In this document: positions 23,480 to 32,700 of the stretch, piece by piece
Position numbering within the stretch: the stretch's first letter is position 1
Layout: every line of letters begins with the position of its first letter
Origin: Odiellus spinosus
Taxonomy: Eukaryota > Arthropoda > Arachnida > Opiliones > Phalangiidae
DNA length: 64,000 nt
NCBI GenBank assembly: GCA_963920705.1
Contig: OY987232.1
Span: forward strand, 10,381,318 to 10,445,317
Direction of reading: 5' to 3'
Made by a program: the position numbers and the translations under genes
The notes under the pieces: generated by a model
The model's input: only the letters and a program-made list of their open reading frames with translations
Database searches by the model: none
Told to the model about the DNA's origin: nothing

Positions 23480-24480
23480 GATTTAACAATCATTTCTAGC
23501 CTCTATTGATTTAATTTATTAGCTCGAACTTCTCATAAAGAACTTCACTTAATGCCCTATTGAAAAGAATGAATATAATTCTAATGATTTACTCGGCATT
23601 ATCCATATCGCGTATTTCTTTCGTATCGTCTATTTTATTTAAATTACAACTTATTGAAAGGAATAGAATACACTATTATCAGAAGCCGATGAAACCCTCC
23701 TTTGAAGTCTAAGTACTACTCTTATGTTCCATATAGCGCTCCTCTCTGTATGGGTAAAATTCACAATTTTACGAGATCGGAGGGGTCCTACTTCATACCC
23801 CCCGTCTACGGAAAATTGGAGATTCTCTCTCTCCACAAACGACGACGTTTGGTTGACGAACTACAAGGCTGCTAGAGATATTCGCTCGACGAACTCCCGC
23901 TCCGAAAATATCTACCGTTAGGAGGCGTACGAATCGCGCTTTTTGAAACTAACCCATACAGAGAGGGGTAAACGAGACCCGGGAGTAATAGACTTCAAAG
24001 GAGGGTTTCATCGGCTTCTGCTATTATTTTAATATCCGGCAACCAAAAATTTATATCGCGTTCGAATTTAAATTACTAATTTATTTTCGATTCAAATAAA
24101 ATGACAAATTTATATCCTATTCATGCAAATTACGAATTTATGTCCTATTCATTTAATGATTTAAATTACTTATTTCCTTTTCATATATTCATTTAAATTA
24201 CTTATTTCCTATTCATTGAAATAGTTTAAAAAGACGGGATAGTGCTACAATTTAGTTCAGATCCAAGGAAAGACTTTGAGATCGAATAAAATTCGTCATC
24301 TCAGTTTCTATCGTTTTACGAGCAAGTTTTTTCCTTTACCATTTTCATTTCCTTGTGTCTTAGATATTTACTATTATAATTCATTGCACACTGCAGCCCG
24401 GTGTGAAAGCCTAGTCTCAATTAGTTTAGTTATTAAATGTTCAATTAATTCCTCGTATAATGGGAAAATGGAATAATCTG
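23480..24480 (+). repeat. Segmental duplication upstream of unit 1 (partner 36,690-37,440)
   Basis: TATTGATTTAATTTATTA, TCTCATAAAGAACTT, ATATCCGGCAACC, AAAAAGACGGGATAGTGCTA and TTTAGTTCAGATCCA occur in the same order at 36,690-37,440, upstream of unit 3. The duplication therefore reaches well 5' of the microexon genes. Both copies contain a possible 5' exon with a splice donor: TTACGAG followed by CAAGTT (24,318) here and CGA|GTAAGT (37,332) in the other copy. Confidence 0.8.
23680..24020 (+). mobile_element. CAGAAGCC-family MITE, copy A
   Basis: A 341-bp element with inverted ends CAGAAGCCGATGAAACCC / complement, about 30 bp long. It is flanked by a 7-bp duplication CTATTAT (23,673-23,679 and 24,021-24,027). 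The paralogous segment at 36,865 has an uninterrupted ACACTATTAATTTTATATCC, that is, an empty site. Non-coding. Confidence 0.9.
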
Positions 24481-24758
24481 ATTAGCTAATGGGACAATAA
24501 TGCATTACACTTGATTGTCGACCCATAACATAGAACACTGGCGCGTTCTCTGTACAGTTTCTTCTTACGTTTCTTATAATCCCTATCAGGTGTGGTATTT
24601 TTTCTCCTTTATTCACTATTAAGGGATCTAGTTCATAATGCCCTTTAGCAGGGAAATTTTACATTCTCTAACACCTTACTGAGGAACGGGATTATCCGCG
24701 TTTAATAATTAGTTACTCTCTCGCCAAAGATTAGTATTTCAGCTCATCCGCTTCTGAT

Positions 24759-24766
24759 TATAAATT
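24759..24766 (+). promoter_or_regulatory. Unit 1 TATA box
   Basis: TATAAATT sits 104 bp before the ATG, inside the block TTCAGCTCATCCGCTTCTGA-TTATAAA that is conserved in front of all four units. A start site about 30 bp downstream would leave a short leader. A pyrimidine tract plus CAG just before the ATG in every unit could alternatively be a 3' splice site for an upstream non-coding exon. Confidence 0.5.
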
Positions 24767-24862
24767 AGAGAAATCGATTAAAAAGACAGAAGATTAATTA
24801 ATCTATAAATAAGGGATATAATAATTGCGTGTTTTTCTAATCCAGGTGTTAAAATCTGAAAG

Positions 24863-27428
24863 ATGCTATCCAACCAAATGATCCTCCGTTTTACATTACG
24901 CTTCATCGCGCTCATACTCTTGGCCCTTCTTTTGGCAAACGCAGTTCATTCTATGGGTAATTAAAAAGTCAAATCATATTTTTTGTTATGAAAATTAACA
25001 ATTTTTTGACATCTAACAATCTATTTCTAAACCATTTTTTAATTGTATCGTCAACTAATTCTGTAGCTGAACGTAAGTATTTTTTGCGAAGTACAATTAG
25101 ATTCAAAAGTATTCAACATCCTTTCATAATTGTCTAACCAATGGATTCTGCAGCTGGTGGGTATAATTTATTTATTAGCTAATATAATATTCAAATTTTA
25201 AAATGCACTAATCAATAACTAAAAATTGCATATAAATGGATTCTACAGATCGTAAATATAATTCATTTATTAGTTAATAATAATCTAATTATAATTGTAA
25301 ACCAATGATTACCTTTTCATATTTGTGTAACCAATGAATTCTGCAGGTGGTGAGTATAATTATTTATTAACCAATAATATGGAAATTTTAATTACGCACT
25401 AATATATACCTTTTTAAAATTGTATAAAAAATAGGCTCTGCAGGAGGTAAGTGTAATACATTTATTGGCTAATAATAATCCAATTTTAATGGGTTACCTT
25501 TTCATAATTGTATAACTAATGTATTCTGCAGAGAGTGAGTCTATTTATTAACTAATTATATTAAAATTTTAAAAATTGACTAATAAATACCTTTTAAAAA
25601 TTGTATTTTGCAGAATGTAATTAAAATTCAATTATTAGTTAATAATAATTATCAATTTTAAACCAATGATTACCTTCTCACAATTGTGTAACAAATGGAT
25701 TGTTCAGATCGTGAGTCTATAATATTCAAATTTTAAAAATTATCTAATCAAATAACTTTTTAATATTGTATGAAAATTGATTTTGCAGGATGTAATTAAA
25801 ATTCAATTATTGGTTATTAATAATCCAATTTTAGATGTGAACTAATTAATAACTACCTTAAATAATTGCGAAATCAATGGATGATGCAGATCGTGGGTCT
25901 AATTATTTATTTACTAAACATATTGAAATTTTAAAAATTCACTAATCAACATATTTTTAAAATTGTGTAAAATATGGATTCTGCAGAATGTAGGTATAAT
26001 CCGAGCCCTTGTTAATACAAATCCAATTAATTAATGATTAACTTATCATAATTGTGTAACCAATGGATTCTGCAGATCGTGGGTTTAATTTTTTATTAAC
26101 TAATAACATTCGAATTTTAAAAATGCACTAATTAATATATTTTTAAAATTGTATTAAAATTGGATTCTGCAGAATGTAAGTACAATTCATGTATGGGTTA
26201 ATAATAACCGAATTTAATTTAATATTAATATTAATAACTTTTAATAATCGTGTAACCAATGGGCTCTGCAGATGGTAAGTACAATTGATGTATTGGTTAA
26301 TAATAACCTAATTATAAATGTGAACTAATGATTACCTTTTCATAATTATGTAACCAATGGATTCTGCAGATCGTGGGTTAAATAATTTATTATTTAATAA
26401 TATTCAAATTTTAAAAATGCACTAATCAATACCTTTTTAAAATTGTAATTTAAAATGGATTCTACAGGATGTGAGTATAATTCATTTATTGGTTAAAAAT
26501 CTTAATTGATTATATTTTTCAAAATCGTGTATTCAATGGATTCTACAGATGGTGGGTGTAATTATTAAATAAATTATAATATTTAAATTTAAAAATTCAC
26601 TAATCAATATCATTTGAAAATTGCAGGTCGTAAGTATAGTTCATATATTATTTAATAATAATCTAATTTTAAATGATTACCTTTTCATAATTATGTAACC
26701 AATTAATTCTGCAGAAAGTGGGTCTAATTATTTATTAACTAATAATATTAAAATATTAAAAATGCACTAATCAATATCATTTTTAAAATTGAATGAAAAT
26801 GGATTCTGCAGGATGTAAGTATTCATGTATTGGTTAGTAATAATCCAATTTTAAATGTGATTTAATGATAACCTTTTTATAATAATGTAACCAATGTAAT
26901 TCTGCAGTGCGTGCGTATAATTCATTTATTGGTTAATTATAATCTAATTTTAAATGTGAACTAATGATTTCATTTTCATAATTATGTAACCAATGGATTC
27001 TGCAGCTCGTGCGTATAATTTATTTATCGGTTAATAGTAATCTAATTTAAAATACGAACTAATGATTACCTTTTCATAATTTTGTAACCAATCGATTCTG
27101 CAGATGGTAAGCATAATTAATTTATCGGTTAATAATTAGACCTGTTGATCGAGAGATAGCATCTAAATAAATACGTGTTTTAAATATAGTAGCTAATATA
27201 ATATTCAAATTTTCAAATTAAGCGGAAACGGGGCAAGGTTTAATTGTCGGTTTACGCGTTTTTGATTTCGCCGCGAGAATTTTAATTCTTTGTATTTCAT
27301 TACTCTGAATATTTAGCTGACTGAGATGATTGAAAATCAAGGATAGTTTTCGTTAGAGAAATGATGAAATATTTAATGATGAAATAGAGTTAGGACTAAA
27401 AATTTCACTCTCTTTTTCAGGGAAATAA
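24863..27428 (+). CDS. Unit 1: secreted peptide gene made of single-codon microexons
   Basis: Exon 1 (24,863-24,956, 94 nt) encodes a signal peptide: MLSNQM, basic FTLR, then a hydrophobic FIALILLALLLANA core. It ends in phase 1 at G|GTAATT. Exon 2 is CTGAAC at 25,067. Twenty-two 3-nt exons follow, each directly between AG and GT: 25,154; 25,249; 25,347; 25,444; 25,532; 25,614; 25,708; 25,789; 25,890; 25,987; 26,076; 26,173; 26,272; 26,370; 26,468; 26,549; 26,627; 26,715; 26,812; 26,908; 27,006; 27,104 (first bases). The last exon (27,421) gives Gly-Lys-TAA. Introns are 75-98 nt except the last (314 nt). The spliced frame has no stop and yields 57 residues. The secreted part starts AEPD, has a YRYQYQYDRY core and ends LPHGK, with no Cys. 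Function unknown; effector, structural or signalling peptide are all possible. Inferred from splice motifs only. Confidence 0.75.
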
Positions 27429-27433
27429 TAAAT

Positions 27434-27526
27434 GCCTTCAGCCAAGGGGAATCATCAATATTGCACATTGGGACAAGATACAGTTACTGCAGACGCCACG
27501 ATGATTCCACACCTTTATTTCGCACC
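27434..27526 (+). promoter_or_regulatory. Conserved 3' UTR stem-loop block, unit 1
   Basis: Starts GCCTTCAG six bases after the stop and ends CTTTATTTCGCACC. GGAATCATC (27,448-27,456) pairs with GATGATTCC (27,500-27,508) across a 43-nt loop containing TTGCACATTGGGACAAGATA and CTGCAGACGCCA. The same block with the same loop length follows units 2 and 3 and is better conserved than the mature peptides. It suggests a structured RNA element controlling localisation, stability or 3' processing. Confidence 0.7.
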
Positions 27527-27548
27527 TTTTAATTATATTAAATTTTGA

Positions 27549-27554
27549 AATAAA
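27549..27554 (+). terminator. Unit 1 polyadenylation signal
   Basis: AATAAA about 23 bp after the conserved 3' UTR block; unit 3 has one in a comparable place (39,711). Confidence 0.6.
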
Positions 27555-27599
27555 TTGTTGAAGGAGTTTTCACCTTTCAACTAATTAACTTGAAGGTCA

Positions 27600-28020
27600 A
27601 TTATTAATGTAGAAGCTGTCGGTTGTATAAAATATTGGCTAGAACAGTTTCAAGCGTTCAACAATAGCTTAGCATTTTAATTCAGCACGTTCATTATCGA
27701 AGTAGTAACCTTATAATATTGACTTTTGCTAATTGATAATAAGCTTATCTATTTCGATTGGTCGCTTATAAAATTGAACATTAATTTTAAAAACAATTTG
27801 GTCAAAGATAAAATAAGCGTTTAAAATTTCCGATTTATTTCTTGTTCTAGGTACCAATTTTTGTGGCCCTTTGAAGCGGTGCACTTCGGGACCATGATCC
27901 ATAGGACGTTTTTTATCTACCAACAAATTACTGGTATTCAAACGTATAACGATGGATAAGAAAATTCACATTTAAGAATTAGTCTAAAATATAAGAAATA
28001 TATTTCAAACTCACTTTTAA
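27600..28020. other. Spacer between units 1 and 2
   Basis: The first part (AACTTGAAGGTCAATTATTA, ATGTAGAAGC) matches sequence after unit 3 (39,790-39,830), so it belongs to the duplicated gene block. The remainder is unassigned; the 70-residue minus-strand frame has no support. Confidence 0.5.
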
Positions 28021-28026
28021 TTCGAA

Positions 28027-28413
28027 CAGAAGCCGATAAAACTCTTCTTTGAAGTCTACTACTCTAATGTTCCATATAGCGCGCCTCTCTGTATTGGTAA
28101 AATCAGAAGCCGATGAAACCCTCCTTTGAAGTCTACTACTCTAATGTTCCATATAGCGCTCCTCTCTGTATGGGTAAAATTCCCGATTTTACGAGATCGG
28201 AGGGGTCCTACTTCAAACCACCCTGTCTACGGAAAATTGGAAATTCTCTCTCTCCATAAACGACGACGTTTGGTTGACGAACTCCAAGGTTGCTCCGAAA
28301 ATATCAACCGTTAGGAGGCGTACGAATCGCGCTTTTTGAAACTAACCCATACAGAGAGGGGTTGACAAGACCAGGGAGTAATAGACTTCAAAGGAGGGTT
28401 TCATCGGCTTCTG
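28027..28413 (+). mobile_element. CAGAAGCC-family MITE, copy B, with duplicated left end
   Basis: Flanked by ATTCGAA on both sides (28,020-28,026 and 28,414-28,420), a 7-bp duplication. The first 77 bp are a partial tandem copy of the left end; a full-length copy follows from 28,104. Since the duplication flanks the whole, the doubled end was there at insertion or arose inside the element later. Confidence 0.88.
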
Positions 28414-29261
28414 ATTCGAAGAATATAAAATAAAACAACGAAATTAAGATTATAAATCATGTTTTTATTCGTTGTCATATTCACAAAGAGCAGTTTAGTT
28501 TTATTATCGTTGTACGAATAAGCGAAGTAATGAGATTATAATTGCTTTCATACGCAGAGTATACGTCAATGCTTTTTAATTCTCTTAACTTTAACAATTA
28601 ATTATAATTGTAAATGTACTACATAAAAAGCGGCTTCTCAAGTCGAGTAAAATCATCTGTAGCTTTCGTTTCGCGTCGTTTAGAAGTTTTAATATCAAAA
28701 CCGTGAGTTTTTAAATTATTTTTCTTATTTTCGAAAAATATAGTTATCCATTTTGATTACGAATTATCCGTTATCCCAAAATTTCAGTTAAAATGAATTT
28801 AAATACGAATGAATTTTATTAGACTGCTATGGAATAGGCCCGCAGTACCCTCGTATAGATAATTCATCAACAATTATTTTAGATTAGGAAAACAATGGCT
28901 TTTAAACTCCGCGTATAACTAGTGATGTTGTTTCCTTAATGTTAAACATAGGAAGAATAGCAATCGAAAATTGGAAGAGCCGTCTTCTCCTACCAAAAAA
29001 CACCATTTTGTAAGAAGATCTCATTATCCGATTCGGGTCAAACCCGTGAAGGAAACAGAAATTAATTGTAGGAGAAAGAGCAATTTAATATTTTTAAAAC
29101 TATAGTTCTAGATGATTAAAAAGTTTCCAAAAAACGGATTAAGTCGAACTTGGAAACCATTCTATTCTTTCGTTGTTAATTTTAAATTCTTGTAATTATG
29201 ACTAATGTAAATAGCTCATGATGGAGTTATATGATGGTCCATACCTTGTGTCACAAGTTGT
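28414..29261. other. Spacer with half of a GCGAAGCAAC-type foldback
   Basis: At 28,985-29,160 the series CAAACCCGTGAAGG, GAGAAAGAGCAATTTAATAT and CCAAAAAACGGATTAAG matches one arm of the foldbacks at 4,590 and 16,312; the second arm is missing. Nothing coding is seen in the rest. Confidence 0.55.
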
Positions 29262-29361
29262 TTGGCAGTTAAGGGATCTAGTTCTTAATGCCCTTTAGCA
29301 ATGAAATTTGAAATTCCTTAATACCTTATACCGAGGAAGGGGATTATCCACGTTTAATAAG

Positions 29362-29616
29362 GTAAGGTTCCAAATGCGCAGTTACCTTTTGCGCAGTTTT
29401 CCATTTCCACAGTTTCCATTTGCGCTTTTTTCATTTGCGCAGTGTTCATTTGCAGGTTATGATAGGTTACGTTAGTTAATCACTTGAACTAGCCTGTCCC
29501 TCTTGTGAACAGCTCGAATAGCAAACTGCGCAAATGGGAACCGCGCAAATGGAAATGCGCAAATGGTAAACCGCGCAAATGGCTACTGCGCAAATGAAAA
29601 TGCGCAAGCGGACGCA
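29362..29616. repeat. Palindromic TGCGCAAATGG minisatellite insertion
   Basis: Many copies of TGCGCAAATG and its complement CATTTGCGCA in both orientations around a short centre. They interrupt the promoter-proximal block that is continuous in unit 1 (24,690-24,700). A related cluster is at 35,800-35,876. Confidence 0.75.
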
Positions 29617-29700
29617 AACCTTTAATAATTACTCTCCAGCCAAAGATTATCGTGTTGAACAATAATTGCAGTATTGTATTTAAGCTCATCCGCTTCTGAT

Positions 29701-29708
29701 TATAAAAT
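29701..29708 (+). promoter_or_regulatory. Unit 2 TATA box
   Basis: TATAAAAT, 95 bp before the ATG, in the same AGCTCATCCGCTTCTGAT context as in the other units. Confidence 0.5.
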
Positions 29709-29795
29709 AGAGCAAATCGATTAAATTAATTAATCTAGAAATAAGGGAACCTAATGATGGCGGGTTTTTTTAATCCAGGTTTTAGAATCTGAAAG

Positions 29796-32700
29796 ATGCT
29801 ACCCAACCAAATGGTACTCCGTTTTACTTTAGGGTTCATCGTGGTCATACTGCTGGCAAACGCAGTTGGAACTATGGGTAATTTAAAAAAATCAAATCAT
29901 ATTTTTTGAGCACATTTCTATTTTTTCAGCGATTTGAAAATTTCAAAATATTTTTTTCTAAACTTCCCGGTTCCTAAATAGTCCGTAACCATCGTTATTA
30001 AGGGGATGGCTCGTTTGCGGTCACTACGGAAATTCATTCCATAGTCACTAAAGAACAAACGTTATCAAAAGGTCACTTAGACCAGAAAATTTCTATATAT
30101 TTAGTTATAACTAAATTGACTTACTGAAACGAAAACGATATTATTATAGCTAAAATAATTAAAGGGAGAATGCAAACTAATTACAAGTGATTTTTTATCG
30201 ATTCCTTATCGTTTAAATAGACCTAATCCACCGATAAAAAGTTTACAATACAAATATTAAACTAGAAATAAATTTAAAACTTACCATGAAAATAGGCTTA
30301 GCGGGATTCATAGAGATCCTGAATCGCGTCCGTGTAAGGTCTAGCGACCAATGGATTAAGCCTATTTAAACAATAAGGAATCGATAAAAAATCACTTGTT
30401 GTTAGGTTTCATTCTCCCTTTAATGGTTGAAGGTTTAAACGTGACAGATACAAAAGCACCCGCCCCAATCTGTAAAATCATCCTGCAATTGGGTATTTAG
30501 GTACATACATAAGTATTCCCAGTGTATCCTTTCTTGATATGGATGAAAATTAACATTCTTTTGAAATCTAACAAACTATTTTAAATCATTTTTTAATTGT
30601 ATCGTCTACTAATTTTACAACTGAACGTAAGTACATTAAGTGAATTACAATTAGCTTCGGTAGCATTCAAATTTTAAGGAATCAATATCTTTTCATAATT
30701 GCGTTACCAATGGATTCTGCAGGTGAGTTAATTATTTATTATCTAATATTGAAATTTTAAAAATGCAATACATTTACTGGTTAATAATAATAATCCAATT
30801 TTAAATGTGTGCCAATGATTACCTTTTCATAATTGCAAAACTAGTGGATTATGCAGCGAGTGGGTCTAAACACTTTTTAACTAATAATATAAAAAAATGG
30901 ACTAATCAGTACCTTTTTAAAATTGTATATAAAAATGGATTCTGCAGCAAGTAAATAAAATTCAATTATTGGTTAGTAATTATCAAATTTTAAACCAACG
31001 ATTACCCATTCTCAATTGTGTAACAAATGGATTGTGCAGAGCGTGATTCTAAGCGTGAGTCTAATTATTTATTAACTCATAATATTTAAATTATAAAAAT
31101 GCACTAATCAATATCTTTTTAAAATTGAATAAAAATTAATTTTGCAGGTGGTAAGTATAATTGATTTATAAACTTATAATATTAAAATTTTCAATACATT
31201 CTATGCCTAATCAATACATTTCTAATATTGAATAAAAATGTATTCCGTAGACCGTGAGTATAATTCATTTAGTAGTTAATAATAATCTAGTTTTAAAAGT
31301 AAACTAATGAATACTTTTCTCATAATTGTGTAACCAATGGATTCTGCAGCTGGTGGGTATAACTATTTATTAACTAATAATATTTAAGTTTTAATACATT
31401 CTAATCAATATCTTATTAATATTTTTTAAAAATTAATTCTGCAGGACGTAAGTATAATTGATTTATAAACTAATAATATTAAAATTTTTAATATATTCTA
31501 ATCAATACATTTTTAATATTGAATAAAAATTTATGCTACAGCATGTAAGTACAATTCATTTATGAACTAATAATATTAAAATTTTTAATACATTCTAATC
31601 AATATATTTTTAATATTGAATAAAAATGTATTCCGTAGACCGTGAGTATAATTCATTTAGTAGTTAAAAATAATCTCGTTTTAAAAGTAAACTAATGAAT
31701 ACTTTTCTCATAATTGTGTAACCAATGGATTCTGCAGTAGGTGGGTATAACTATTTATTAAATAATAATATTTAATTTTTAATACATTCTAATCAATATC
31801 TTATTAATATTTTATAAAAATTAATTCTGCAGGACGTAAGTATATTTGATTTATAAACTAATAATATTAAAATTTTTAATACATTCTAATCAATACATTT
31901 TTAAAATTGAATAAAAATGTATGCTACAGCATGTAAGTACAATTCATTTATGAACTAATAATATTAAAATTTTTAATATATTCTAATCAATATATTTTTA
32001 ATATTGAATAAAAATGTATTCCGTAGACCGTGAGTATAATTCATTTAGTAGTTAATAATAATCTAGTTTTAAAAGTAAACTAATGAATACTTTTCTCATA
32101 ATTATGTAACCAATGGATTCTGCAGCTGGTGGGTATAACTATTTATTAACTAATAAAATTTAAGTTTTAATACATTCTAATCAATATCTTATTAATATTT
32201 TTTAAAAATTAATTCTGCAGGACGTAAGTATAATTGATTTATAAACTAATAATATTAAAATTTTTAATACATTCTAATCAATACATTTTTAATATTGAAT
32301 AAAAATGTATGCTACAGCATGTAAGTACAATTCATTTATGAACTAATAATATTAAAATTTTTAATATATTCTAATCAATATATTTTTAATATTGAATAAA
32401 AATGTATTCCGTAGACCGTGAGTATAATTCATTTAGTAGTTAATAATAATCTAGTTTTAAAAGTAAACTAATGAATACTTTTCTCATAATTGTGTAACCA
32501 ATGGATTCTGCAGCTGGTGGGTATAACTATTTATTAACTAATAATATTTAAGTTTTAATACATTCTAATCAATATCTTATTAATATTTTTAATAATTAAT
32601 TCTGCAGGACGTAAGTATAATTGATTTATAAACTAATAATATTAAAATTTTTAATACATTCTAATCAATACATTTTTAATATTGAATAAAAATGTATGCT

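Noticed and set aside
24957-27420. The microexon arrays as a simple minisatellite with no function
   Set aside because: A pure minisatellite would not be expected to hold exact 3-nt spacing between splice motifs, sit between a signal-peptide exon and a stop-bearing terminal exon in several paralogs, and stay in frame. It remains the null hypothesis until transcripts are seen.
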